Origin: Pullulanibacillus sp. KACC 23026
Lineage (GTDB): Bacteria > Bacillota > Bacilli > Bacillales > Sporolactobacillaceae
NCBI RefSeq assembly: GCF_029094525.1
Contig: NZ_CP119107.1
Location: 744,001 to 808,000 of the forward strand
Reading direction: 5' to 3'
Length of the DNA stretch: 64,000 nucleotides
Both the position numbers and the translations under genes were made by a program. The stretch's first letter is position 1. The number at the start of each line of letters is the position of its first letter. The notes beneath the pieces were generated by a model that did no database searches, was not told the origin of the DNA, and saw nothing but the letters and a program-made list of their open reading frames with translations. Shown here one piece after another: positions 43,949 to 52,705 of this stretch.

Positions 43949-44387
43949 GACTCTCTCCACTTCCTAGTTTTTAATCGACATACGTTCTTTTATTCAATTG
44001 CTTACTCTATTGTATACGAATATTTTAATTAAAAATGGAGAAGAAGGCAAAAAAATTCTCAAAAATATAACTATTAGTCATCAATCAATTTTAAAATAGC
44101 TATCTTCTGCTTAATAAGCAACAGCGTAATTCGAGTCAAAACATAGTCAAACTATTGTACTGTTTGAAATTACAGGAATTCAATCATTAAATTAATTCAA
44201 ACAAAAATAAATGATTAAAAACGATTAGATAAAATATGATAGTTAATAAAGGGATCAATAAAAAAAAGAGGAGTTAGGAGCGAAAAAAATCCTATATTTT
44301 AGCGGTTCAGCACAAATGTGATAGCAAAATAATCAAAATGTTTTATTTACAACGAATTATGAAAGAAAATGGAATTTAATAAAGATA
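43949..44387. other. AT-rich control region
   Basis: No gene between the divergent DeoR and SDR genes. Very AT-rich; presumably holds the DeoR-gene promoter. Confidence 0.4.
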
Positions 44388-44463
44388 TTGACAATTAAAA
44401 CAAACGAAGTATAATTGTAATTGAAAGTAAACGATTACAAAATAAATAGCAAACGATTACAAA
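44388..44463 (+). promoter_or_regulatory. Promoter and twin DeoR-type operator of polyol cluster 2
   Basis: TTGACA (44388-44393), 16 bases, TATAAT (44410-44415), then two direct repeats AAACGATTACAAA at 44429 and 44451, exactly 22 bases apart (two helical turns), over and after the start of transcription. Direct repeats in phase are typical of DeoR-family operators. Confidence 0.75.
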
Positions 44464-44500
44464 TTGAAAGAAAATGTGATTGTTCCTGAGGAGGGGTAAC

Positions 44501-45271
44501 ATGGTAGGAACAAACTCCATGGATTTGTCTGGGAGAACAGCCATTATTACTGGTGCCGGACAGGGACTTGGTGAAGCAATGGCAAAAGCATTAGCTCAGG
44601 TAGGCTCAAACATTGTGATTGCTGATATTAACGAAAAAAATGCACAAAAGACATCTGATCAGATTAAAGCAATGGGAGTAGAGAGTCTAGCCTATAAGCT
44701 CGATGTGACAAGAGAAGAACAGGTAGAAGATTTAGTTAAAATGGTTAAGGATGAATTTGGATCTATTGATATTTTAATTAACAATGCCGGTATCTGTCAG
44801 AAGGTTAAAACGGAAGAGCAAGACTTTGAAGACTGGAAACGAATTTTTGATGTGAATGTTCATGGCGTTTACTTGATGTCCAAGGCTGTAGGTAAAGTCA
44901 TGATTCAACAAAATAAAGGTTCTATTATAAATATGGCATCCATGTCGAGCTTTATTGTGAATCGAGAGCCACAAAATGCTTATAACTCATCAAAGGCAGC
45001 AGTTGCTATGATGACAAAATGTCTAGCTTCTGAATGGGTCGATTATAACATTCGTGTAAATGCCATTGCCCCTGGGTATATGAGAACCGATATGGCAGAA
45101 CCTCTATTTAAAAAGGGTGGAGAGCTTGAACATTTGCTAGAACTTGTACCTATGAAGCGATTAGGTGAACCTGAAGAGTTAGGGAGTTTAGCGGTTTACT
45201 TAGCTTCAGACGCTTCATCTTTTGCAACCGGTTCTGTAATTAATATTGATGGCGGTTACACAATTTGGTAA
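44501..45271 (+). CDS. SDR oxidoreductase, polyol-dehydrogenase-like
   Basis: A 256-residue classical SDR: TGAGQGLG (17-24), NNAG (94-97), NMASMSS with catalytic Ser, Tyr161 and Lys165 in YNSSK, and INIDGGYTIW at the end. ATG 44501 follows GAGGAGGGG. First gene of a DeoR-controlled operon with a zinc alcohol dehydrogenase and an MFS carrier. It is related to the SDR at 31346. It probably oxidises a polyol or ketose of the pathway. Confidence 0.92.
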   Translation: MVGTNSMDLSGRTAIITGAGQGLGEAMAKALAQVGSNIVIADINEKNAQKTSDQIKAMGVESLAYKLDVTREEQVEDLVKMVKDEFGSIDILINNAGICQKVKTEEQDFEDWKRIFDVNVHGVYLMSKAVGKVMIQQNKGSIINMASMSSFIVNREPQNAYNSSKAAVAMMTKCLASEWVDYNIRVNAIAPGYMRTDMAEPLFKKGGELEHLLELVPMKRLGEPEELGSLAVYLASDASSFATGSVINIDGGYTIW

Positions 45272-45308
45272 GGATCAAAAACAAATTGATTAATTGAGGG
45301 GAGACAAA

Positions 45309-46418
45309 ATGATGAAAACAGAATCAGATGTAAAAATAATCAAAGTTGACTATCCAGAAACTATGAAAGCAATTGTTGCTTATGCACCAAGTGACTATCG
45401 CATTGAGGAAGTTTCAACACCTAGAATTGAACATGAAAAAGAAATTATTATAAAAGTGGAAGCTTGCGGAATTTGTGCAGGTGATGTGAAGGCCTATGCA
45501 GGTGCACCGAGCTTCTGGGGAGATGAAACACAACCTGCTTATATTAAGGCGCCAATGATCCCTGGGCATGAATTTATTGGTCATGTTGTCGCTAAAGGGG
45601 AAGCGGTTACAGATTTTGAAATTGGTGATCGTGTGATTTCTGAACAAATCGTGCCTTGTTGGGAGTGCCGTTTTTGTAAACATGGTCAGTATTGGATGTG
45701 TGAGAAGCATGACCTCTATGGTTTCCAAAACAATGTAAACGGTGGCATGGCCGAGTACATGAAATTTACCAAAGAAGCAATTAACTATCGTGTACCTGAT
45801 GAACTACCAATTGAAGATGCCATTTTAATTGAACCATATGCTTGCTCACTTCATGCTGTGCAACGTGCCCAAATTAGTTACGGCGATGTTGTCGTGATCT
45901 CAGGTGCTGGTACACTAGGTCTTGGAATGGTTGGGGCCGCCAAAAAGTCTGGACCAGGAAAATTAATTGTGCTGGATATGAAAGAAGATCGTTTGGAACT
46001 TGCAAAGCAGTTTGGTGCAGATATTGTTTTAAATCCAGCTAAAGTAGACGTTGTTAAGGAAATTAAAGATATGACTGATGGATACGGCTGTGATATTTAC
46101 ATAGAAGCCACAGGACATCCAAAATCTGTTGAACAAGGTTTAAGTATGATTCGTAAGCTTGGCCGTTTTGTAGAATTTAGTGTCTTTAAAGATCCAGTTT
46201 CTGTGGATTGGAGTATTATCAGCGACCGAAAAGAACTTGATTTACTAGGTTCTCACCTCGGACCATATTGTTATGATTTAGTTATTGAAGGTATTCAAAA
46301 TGGCGATCTCCCAACGAAAGGTGTTGTGACGCATCGCTTACCACTCGAAGAATTTGAAAAGGGTTTTGAACTAATGAAAACTGGAGAGAAATCCTTAAAA
46401 GTTATTCTTGAACCTTAA
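45309..46418 (+). CDS. Zinc-dependent alcohol dehydrogenase (polyol/threonine dehydrogenase type)
   Basis: A 369-residue medium-chain dehydrogenase. Catalytic zinc: Cys56 in GICAGD and His87-Glu88 in PGHEF; structural zinc: Cys117, 120, 123, 131 in CWECRFCKHGQYWMC. The Rossmann half has VISGAGTLGLGMVGAAK and DMKEDRLELAKQFGAD. ATG 45309 behind GGGGAGA; the earlier TTG at 45294 has none. It lies 37 bases after the SDR. Relatives act on erythritol, threitol, sorbitol or threonine; tetritol or pentitol oxidation is a fair guess but not provable. Confidence 0.92.
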   Translation: MMKTESDVKIIKVDYPETMKAIVAYAPSDYRIEEVSTPRIEHEKEIIIKVEACGICAGDVKAYAGAPSFWGDETQPAYIKAPMIPGHEFIGHVVAKGEAVTDFEIGDRVISEQIVPCWECRFCKHGQYWMCEKHDLYGFQNNVNGGMAEYMKFTKEAINYRVPDELPIEDAILIEPYACSLHAVQRAQISYGDVVVISGAGTLGLGMVGAAKKSGPGKLIVLDMKEDRLELAKQFGADIVLNPAKVDVVKEIKDMTDGYGCDIYIEATGHPKSVEQGLSMIRKLGRFVEFSVFKDPVSVDWSIISDRKELDLLGSHLGPYCYDLVIEGIQNGDLPTKGVVTHRLPLEEFEKGFELMKTGEKSLKVILEP

Positions 46419-46425
46419 TTGGAAA

Positions 46426-46454
46426 GAGGAAATAGGTCTCTAACCTATTTCCTC
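46426..46454 (+). terminator. Intercistronic hairpin between dehydrogenase and MFS
   Basis: GAGGAAATAGGT pairs perfectly with ACCTATTTCCTC around CTCTA. No T run, so it is more likely a message stabiliser or partial terminator. Confidence 0.55.
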
Positions 46455-46496
46455 AGGTTAAAGCATTTTGTATAAACCAATTGAAAGGGTGAAAAA

Positions 46497-47774
46497 ATGA
46501 ATACGCTTCCAAGTAGCGGTAATGTTTTAGATCGAATAGGAATCCCTTCTAGAATTTTTTGGGGATATTTTGGTGTCATGATTTTTATGATGGGAGATGG
46601 TCTCGAGCAGGGATGGTTAAGCCCTTACCTTATTCAACATGGTCTTTCCGTTCAACAATCTGCAACTTTATTTACTGCCTATGGCGTGACCATTGCCATT
46701 TCTTCTTGGTTTTCTGGAGTTTTAGTTGATACTTTTGGAACGAAGCGAACGATGTTAGCCGGTTTAATCTTATATATTTTAGGATCGATTGGGTTCATTA
46801 GTCTAGGTATTCAGCATTTGCACTTTGGTGTGATGATTCCAACCTATGCGTTACGTGGATTTGGCTACCCATTGTTTGCTTATTCGTTCATTGTATGGAT
46901 TGCCTATAGAAGCCCTCAGAACAAATTGGGAGCAGCAGTCGGTTGGTTTTGGTTTGTTTTTACTGGTGGCTTAAATGTGCTAGGTGCGTATTATTCGATA
47001 TGGGCAATCAAACATCTTGGCCATATTAATACATTATGGAGTGCGCTTGTTTGGGTCATAATTGGAGCTATTTTTGCGCTTGTGATTAACCGAGATAAAC
47101 TCGAAAAAAGAACGACTGCTTCTGGCAAAGATCAAGTAAAAGAACTCGTTAAAGGGATTACCATTGTTAAACTAGAACCTAAAGTAGGTATTGCCGGTAT
47201 TGTGCGTATTATTAACCAAGCAGCTCAATATGCCTTTCCTGTTTTTCTACCAACCTATATGCAAGGTTTTGGTATTAACACAAATCAGTGGCTTGGAATT
47301 TGGGGAACCATTTTTATCTCGAATATTGCATTTAATTTAATTTTTGGATTTGTTGGCGACAAATTTGGTTGGAGAAATACTGTTATGTGGTTTGGTGGCG
47401 TTGGCTGTGGGGTCTTCACCTTAATGCTTTATTATACACCGCAAATTTTCGGTGGTAACATCTGGTTAATCCAAATTGTCGGTATTCTTTGGGGAGCCTG
47501 TCTAGCGGGTTATGTGCCACTTTCTGCTTTAGTTCCTTCTCTTGTTAAAAACGAAAAAGGGGCCGCCATGTCCATTTTAAATCTTGGCGCGGGCTTATGT
47601 GTATTTGTTGGGCCAGCTATTGTCGGGATCACATATGCTTCAGTTGGGGCCCAAGGTGTAATCTGGATTCTAGCCATTCTTTATTTCATAGGGTCTATTC
47701 TGACTAAGTTCGTTACACTTCCTAATAATGCGAAGACAGTGGAAATTTCTGCCGCAGAACGGCTTGCTCACTAA
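46497..47774 (+). CDS. MFS transporter, polyol permease type (cluster 2)
   Basis: A 425-residue carrier, 12 membrane segments. FMMGDGLEQGWLSPYLIQHGL, LRGFGYPLFAYSFIVWIAYRSP, GFVGDKFGWRNT and YVPLSALVPSLVKNEKGAAM match the carrier at 32368 block by block, so the two are paralogues. GAAAGGGTG precedes the ATG. It belongs to the DeoR operon and most likely imports the polyol oxidised by the two dehydrogenases. A strong terminator follows. Confidence 0.92.
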   Translation: MNTLPSSGNVLDRIGIPSRIFWGYFGVMIFMMGDGLEQGWLSPYLIQHGLSVQQSATLFTAYGVTIAISSWFSGVLVDTFGTKRTMLAGLILYILGSIGFISLGIQHLHFGVMIPTYALRGFGYPLFAYSFIVWIAYRSPQNKLGAAVGWFWFVFTGGLNVLGAYYSIWAIKHLGHINTLWSALVWVIIGAIFALVINRDKLEKRTTASGKDQVKELVKGITIVKLEPKVGIAGIVRIINQAAQYAFPVFLPTYMQGFGINTNQWLGIWGTIFISNIAFNLIFGFVGDKFGWRNTVMWFGGVGCGVFTLMLYYTPQIFGGNIWLIQIVGILWGACLAGYVPLSALVPSLVKNEKGAAMSILNLGAGLCVFVGPAIVGITYASVGAQGVIWILAILYFIGSILTKFVTLPNNAKTVEISAAERLAH

Positions 47775-47798
47775 TTAGCAAAAATACAAGATAAAAAT

Positions 47799-47848
47799 AA
47801 ACCAGTTCTTGGCAGAGCGTGGAGCTAAGCTGGTTTTTTTTTTTTTTA
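47799..47848 (+). terminator. Terminator after MFS gene
   Basis: AACCAG..CTT pairs with AAG.CTGGTT, followed by about 14 T. Confidence 0.8.
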
Positions 47849-48141
47849 TTCTGATGATCAAAGATTCAAATATGCTTTGGATATTTAAGGTTATGTATTA
47901 ATTGAGTCAATTTCAATTTCCCAAGTATCAGCTGTAGTCCAACAGTATATAGTCTGAGAATGCTTTTGATCTACTATATGTTATACCCTTTTCAATGTAG
48001 AGTCCTATTGGCAATATGTTCAAACAAATTATATGGCACGAGACTTCCTTGTTTTTAACCCATCTGAAAGAGTAGCTTCCAAGGATTGATAAAACAATAA
48101 TGTATCTTTTACTTAAAAAACTATGTAGGGGAGTAATAGAA
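47849..48141. other. Intergenic stretch before the cupin gene
   Basis: No gene supported; presumably holds a separate promoter for the last two genes of the cluster. Confidence 0.35.
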
Positions 48142-49344
48142 ATGTCCAAAGAACTCATTTATCAAGCACTTGAAGAAGGAGAAGGCATTTTAAATTTAGT
48201 TCCCAACTTCGTACCTCGCCGTTTTGGGGAAGCTGGATTTCGTTTACGGTTACATCCAGATGACTATTATCCTTATGGACTAAAAAGGGGAGCTATTAAA
48301 GAAAGATGGTTCTCTTCCGTAGTGAATTGCATAAATGGTGATGATGCACCTGAGGATGAGGGGCTAAGTTATGTAGCATTACTCAGTGATTCCAGTAAGA
48401 GATTTTTATTTAAGGAAGCCGTTGAGGTTTTGGGAGCGCAACTAATTGGTAAGGAATTGTACCAAAAACATGGAACATGGCCAATGTTTGCGAAGTTCTT
48501 TGATTTCAAAACGCCACTTTTTCACCATATCCACCTTATGCAGCATCATGCAGATCTTGTTGGGAAAATGGCAAAACCTGAAGCCTATTATTTCCCTTTC
48601 CAACTAAATAGTTATTCAGGTGAAGTGCCTGTTACCTATTTTGGATTTGATCCAAGTGTTACGAAGGAAGAGGTTAAAGAAAGATTATTGCAATTTGAGG
48701 AAACGGATAATCGGATTACAGAGCTTTCTCGCGCCTTTAGAATTCAACTGGGAACTGGCTGGTATGTTCCTGCTGGAGTGGTTCATGCACCAGGCTCTTT
48801 ATTAACCTATGAACCTCAATTGAACAGTGATGTAAATGCTGTAGTAGAAAATGTCGTAGCTGCTGACCACTATCCGTACGACTTTTTAGTAGAAAATGTT
48901 CCTGAAGAGAAAAAACGTGATATTGACTTTATCATGAGTTTAATGGATTGGGAGAAGAATATTGATCCAGAGTTTAGAAAACACTATTTTAGACCGCCAT
49001 TGCATGCGGCTGGTGAAGAGGGAATCTATGAAGAAAAGTGGATTTCTTATGGAAATGAATATATAGCTGCAAAAGAGTTGACCATTCAACCTTGCCAAAC
49101 TGTGTCTATTAAAGACAGCACAGCCTATGGATGCATTTTAATCCAAGGACATGGGAAATTTGGTGTCTATAATGCGGAAGCTGCCCATATGATTCGCTTT
49201 GGTCAAATGACTGCTGATGAATTTTTTGTTAGTGAGGATAGAGCTAAAGACGGTGTCGTAATATCAAACCATAGCATAAGTGAACCACTGGTCATTCTAA
49301 AGCACTTTTCTGCTTCGACTAATAAAGAGGTGCCTCAATTATAA
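48142..49344 (+). CDS. Cupin protein, phosphomannose-isomerase type I-like
   Basis: A 400-residue protein of the class I mannose-6-phosphate isomerase fold. LLSDSSKRFLFKEAVEVLG and KFFDFKTPLFHHIHLMQHHADLVG, the second with several His, are the first metal-cupin region; LGTGWYVPAGVVHAPGSL carries the conserved late His. The C-terminal half is a second beta barrel (CILIQGHGKFGVYNAEA). ATG 48142 behind TAGGGGAG is chosen; ATG 48100 has no site. In this cluster an aldose-ketose isomerase for the sugar made by the dehydrogenases is plausible; no kinase gene is present. Confidence 0.75.
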   Translation: MSKELIYQALEEGEGILNLVPNFVPRRFGEAGFRLRLHPDDYYPYGLKRGAIKERWFSSVVNCINGDDAPEDEGLSYVALLSDSSKRFLFKEAVEVLGAQLIGKELYQKHGTWPMFAKFFDFKTPLFHHIHLMQHHADLVGKMAKPEAYYFPFQLNSYSGEVPVTYFGFDPSVTKEEVKERLLQFEETDNRITELSRAFRIQLGTGWYVPAGVVHAPGSLLTYEPQLNSDVNAVVENVVAADHYPYDFLVENVPEEKKRDIDFIMSLMDWEKNIDPEFRKHYFRPPLHAAGEEGIYEEKWISYGNEYIAAKELTIQPCQTVSIKDSTAYGCILIQGHGKFGVYNAEAAHMIRFGQMTADEFFVSEDRAKDGVVISNHSISEPLVILKHFSASTNKEVPQL

Positions 49345-49366
49345 AAAATCAATAAAGCTTTTAATT

Positions 49367-49410
49367 AAAACAGTTAATCGTAAAAAAATTGATTAACTGT
49401 TTTAATTCTT
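49367..49410 (+). terminator. Terminator after the cupin gene
   Basis: AAAACAGTTAATC pairs with GATTAACTGTTTT and is followed by AATTCTTTT. Confidence 0.75.
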
Positions 49411-49446
49411 TTAAGGAAATAGAATTTAGTATCGGTGGTGTACATA

Positions 49447-50541
49447 TTGGATTTGTATGGAAGAAAGTGGTCAAGACGAGAAATTGAGAAGCATGTTGGA
49501 AGATTAGATCAAATCGGTGGGCTTCGACGAATGATATATAAAGAAGGACCGGAGGAAGGAGTGGAGCTCATTCAGGTTAGAACAGGAGGGGGGCTGACTT
49601 TCTACATTTCTCCGACACGTGGTATGGATATTTCACTGGAGGAATTTATGGGTTTTCCGATAAGCTGGCAATCCGCTAATGGCGATATCCATCCCTCCTA
49701 CTATGATGCCCGAGGTTCTGAATGGTCAAGAACGGCAACTGGTGGGTTATTGATGACATGTGGTTTAACTCAAGTTGGAACATCAACCATTGATAATGGT
49801 GTGGAGCTGGGGCTACATGGACGGGCTCATCATATTGCTGCTAGACAGATAACAGCTGAAGGAAACTGGGTAGATAATGAATATGTGATGAAAGTAAAAG
49901 GAATAGTAGAGGAAACAACAGCGTTTGGAGACTATTTAAGATTGACCCGTGAATACAAAATTTTGCTTGGGAAAAATATAATTTATCTCAATGATACTGT
50001 TGAAAATTTAGGATTTTCACCAAGCCCTCATATGATCCTATACCACTTTAATTTTGGTTTTCCCTTTATAAATAAACTAACTAACTTCTCATTTCCGTCA
50101 ACTAAAATTACTTCACGGGATCAAGGCGTTTCGACTGAAGGTTACGACCAATGGGGGGATCCGGAAATAGGTTACCAAGAAAAGGTCTACTACCATGAGA
50201 ACCTTAACTCATATGAAATTATAAATGGGAAAAGAATGACAACTGTTTCAATTGCGAATCCTAACTTTCCTAGCCCTCATACTAAAGGTAACTGTCCATT
50301 AAAATTAGAACTATCATGGGATGCAGATCATTTACCGCTCTTTACACAATGGAAAATGAATGGGGCAGGTACAAATGTGCTAGGAATTGAGCCTGGCAAC
50401 TGTCATGTTGAAGGGAGAAAAGCCGAAAGAGAAAATGGAACATTGATTGTGTTGGAACCTGGTAAATCGTTAACATATCCTTTTAGAATCGAGCTTGGAA
50501 CGGCGCCTGTCACCTCTCGAATTTTGCCCAATCAGCCTTGA
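49447..50541 (+). CDS. Aldose 1-epimerase-like protein (DUF4432 family)
   Basis: A 364-residue protein of the galactose-mutarotase fold. VRTGGGLTFYISPTRGMDIS, GGLLMTCGLTQVG, LHGRAHHIAARQI and LYHFNFGFPF are the conserved substrate-site blocks, with the paired His of GRAHH. TTG 49447, behind GGTGGTG, gives the MDLYGRKW start usual in the family; an upstream GTG at 49435 is possible. The family probably interconverts anomers or handles a sugar in polyol pathways. The last 14 residues (GTAPVTSRILPNQP) are encoded by an R2 repeat that has replaced the natural 3-prime end. Confidence 0.85.
   Translation: MDLYGRKWSRREIEKHVGRLDQIGGLRRMIYKEGPEEGVELIQVRTGGGLTFYISPTRGMDISLEEFMGFPISWQSANGDIHPSYYDARGSEWSRTATGGLLMTCGLTQVGTSTIDNGVELGLHGRAHHIAARQITAEGNWVDNEYVMKVKGIVEETTAFGDYLRLTREYKILLGKNIIYLNDTVENLGFSPSPHMILYHFNFGFPFINKLTNFSFPSTKITSRDQGVSTEGYDQWGDPEIGYQEKVYYHENLNSYEIINGKRMTTVSIANPNFPSPHTKGNCPLKLELSWDADHLPLFTQWKMNGAGTNVLGIEPGNCHVEGRKAERENGTLIVLEPGKSLTYPFRIELGTAPVTSRILPNQP
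50500..50538 (+). repeat. R2 repeat inside the end of the DUF4432 gene
   Basis: CGGCGCCTGTCACCTCTCGA followed by ATTTTGCCCAATCAGCC; in frame with the gene and giving its C-terminus. Confidence 0.75.
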
Positions 50542-50903
50542 ACCAAGATGAATGGTATTTCTGGGTTTTTAGGAAGATTTTAACAATATTTGGTGAAATG
50601 ATCCTATTAAGTTATTAGTTGGGTTGTTTCACATAGAAAGCGCGCATCGTGTTCAGTCACATGTGCGCTCTATACATTTATGGGATCTGTTTTATTTTTC
50701 TAAGGTCTTAGAGCATTTTGTGGTAAATTAGAATGAGGGTGTTTCCGAAAGCGGGAACTTAATGTCAGGCTAGCGGAATAATTAATCGAGTCGATGACTA
50801 TCTTGGATAACAGAGTGTTTGTTTTTTAAAGAAGGATTCGACCGAGTGCCGCGCATCATTCGGAGGCACTGATTCATTTAAAAAGTAACTTAGCGGAGGC
50901 ATT
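50542..50903. other. Intergenic stretch with a hairpin
   Basis: AAAGCGCGCATCGTG pairs loosely with CACATGTGCGCT (about 50636-50670); possibly the terminator of the sugar cluster. No gene otherwise. Confidence 0.45.
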
Positions 50904-51080
50904 ATGCTAAAGGATTTCATCGAATTAGAATTTGGTCTTATAGTGGTGGTATTAATCACTTTATTCATATCGATCTTCACAGGAAAGTTCAAGTTTTTCA
51001 TCTTCGTTCTCTTACTATTCATCCTCGTTAGTTTAATTTTTGTCCTCTACCTGTACCACTCCACCTACACACCGCTTTGA
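50904..51080 (+). CDS. Small membrane protein (58 aa)
   Basis: ATG 50904 follows GGAGG with five-base spacing. The product has two hydrophobic stretches, FGLIVVVLITLFISIF and FFIFVLLLFILVSLIFVLYL, split by the basic TGKFKF, so it is a two-pass membrane peptide. It starts MLKDFIELE. No family is recognised. Its TGA stop is the first codon of an R1 element, as seen for real genes elsewhere in the window, which supports it being genuine. Confidence 0.6.
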   Translation: MLKDFIELEFGLIVVVLITLFISIFTGKFKFFIFVLLLFILVSLIFVLYLYHSTYTPL

Positions 51081-51143
51081 AACGGGGGGACGGTCCCCGT
51101 GTCCCACCACGACAAAGTGGAACGGAAGAACCGTCCCCGTGTT
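51078..51143. repeat. Two R1-type palindromes in a row
   Basis: TGAAACGGGGGGACGG with CCCCGTGTCCCA (51078-51106), then TGGAACGGAAGAACC with GTCCCCGTGTTCC (51116-51143). The first gives the stop of the small membrane gene, the second ends next to the stop of the GGDEF gene on the other strand. Confidence 0.8.
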
Positions 51144-51144
51144 C

Positions 51145-52089
51145 CTATTTATTGATCAATTTGTTTCGGTATAGTCGTTTATCGGCGATGGTGTAGCATT
51201 CGTCCCAGGTGTGGCCGTCTCTGTTCCAAACGGCAAAGCCCACACTAATGCTATACCCATTTGAATCTGGGAATAAATTCGTTATGCGCTGCGCAAAAAG
51301 TTGGGGATCCCGAAGTTGGGTTTCCATGACAAGAACAAATTCATCGCCGCCGAGACGACCGACCAAATCAGATGAACGAACATGGTTCTTCAAGGTTTGG
51401 GCCACTTCAATCAAGGTTTTATCGCCTTCTAGGTGACCATAGCTATCATTGATGTGTTTAAAGTTATCAATATCAATGACCCCTATCATGACATGGTTTC
51501 CGTTCGTTTTGGCATTGGCAAGAAGAGATTGAGCCCGATCAAAAATGCCTCTTCGGTTTAACACACCTGTCAGTGAATCGTAACGGCTAAGCTCATCGGC
51601 CGTACGCCAAGCCAATAGCATATCGATAATGAGGGAAAGTTGCTTTACACAGAGAGAAATAACACTTTCATCTATATAGTCTTTATAGGTCGAACGCACG
51701 AGTATTAGCAATCCCACTGTTTGACCACGCGATGGGAGTTCCCAAATGCCGATTTGCTTGGAGTTTGATTGGACGACAAATGGAACATCTTGAACATCGA
51801 GCCATTTCCCACCATGTTCCTGGACAAATATATCTAATTCCTGCTTATTTGCATCTAGCATTGATTGTAATAAATCATCCAAGCCTTCGAATTTTCCCCA
51901 TGGGTTATAGATCTTAAAAGGTTCAGATGCAGAAGGAAGTCGCTTTTTATAAACAAAGAAACCCGAATCCATTTGGAATAAGTCTCTAAATAATTCTGAG
52001 GCCTTTTGAAACACCTCACGTCCTCGTTTTAACTGTGACCATTCACTTGTTTCAGAGATAAAATGAGCTAATCGTTCATCATTCATCAT
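51145..52089 (-). CDS. GGDEF domain protein (diguanylate cyclase)
   Basis: A 314-residue soluble enzyme making c-di-GMP from GTP. Residues 1-160 form a GAF-like sensory region without membrane segments; 161-314 are the GGDEF domain: LSRYDSLTGVLNRRGIFD, VIDIDNFKHINDSYGHLEGD and LVGRLGGDEFVLVME, with the intact GGDEF (247-251) and an RSSD inhibitory site (238-241) five residues before it. So it is catalytically competent and subject to product inhibition. GAAGGAAAC precedes the ATG. It is divergent from an HD-GYP gene, the enzyme class that degrades the same messenger. Confidence 0.93.
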   Translation of the reverse strand: MMNDERLAHFISETSEWSQLKRGREVFQKASELFRDLFQMDSGFFVYKKRLPSASEPFKIYNPWGKFEGLDDLLQSMLDANKQELDIFVQEHGGKWLDVQDVPFVVQSNSKQIGIWELPSRGQTVGLLILVRSTYKDYIDESVISLCVKQLSLIIDMLLAWRTADELSRYDSLTGVLNRRGIFDRAQSLLANAKTNGNHVMIGVIDIDNFKHINDSYGHLEGDKTLIEVAQTLKNHVRSSDLVGRLGGDEFVLVMETQLRDPQLFAQRITNLFPDSNGYSISVGFAVWNRDGHTWDECYTIADKRLYRNKLINK

Positions 52090-52705
52090 TAAAGTTTCCT
52101 TCCTCTATAAGGCACTCTTCATTCATAAAGTAACTATCTATCAAAGTCAATCCGCTAATTATTGGAAGCTACTATTTGAAACGCGGGGACGGTTCTCGCG
52201 TTTCATCCGAAAATCAAAGAAGTTGAAATGGTTATTTCTAAGACAATCCCGAAAAGAAGATTAATAGAACAAACGTAACGAACATCAGGAGCTTGCCCCT
52301 CCTATACATTATTCGGTTCTAGCCTGTTCTATGAGGACAAATGTTGTGGTGAATTTTTATAAGATTTAAGAAGAAACCTTTAATGATGATACAAATAAAC
52401 TCTAAACATAAACGTATCTCTAGGATACATTTATAATAAACAAACTTAAATACTTCCTTAGACTTAATTTTATCATAAAAATTACCAATTTTGGAATACA
52501 GGGACGGTTGTCGCGTTCCACTCGTGGGACGAGGGGACGGATCTCCCAGTTCGTTCGGAAATCGAAAGAAATTGAAACAGGGTAGGGGGCTTACGTGTGA
52601 CCTGTTCGCACTACAACTCAATTGTAATAATTATAAGATTTTTCAGCCCCCCTACTTTTCTGTCATTTTGTGTAATAAAATGTAAGTCTAAGAGGAGGGA
52701 TACAC
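52090..52705. other. Divergent intergenic region with R1 repeats
   Basis: About 600 bases between the GGDEF and HD-GYP genes. R1 copies at 52177-52205 and, as GGAAC/GGGAC variants, at 52492-52520 and 52525-52555. No gene and no recognisable c-di-GMP riboswitch. Confidence 0.6.

Noticed and set aside
52090-52705. c-di-GMP riboswitch between the GGDEF and HD-GYP genes
   Set aside because: No GEMM-type core was found; the region holds R1 palindromes instead.
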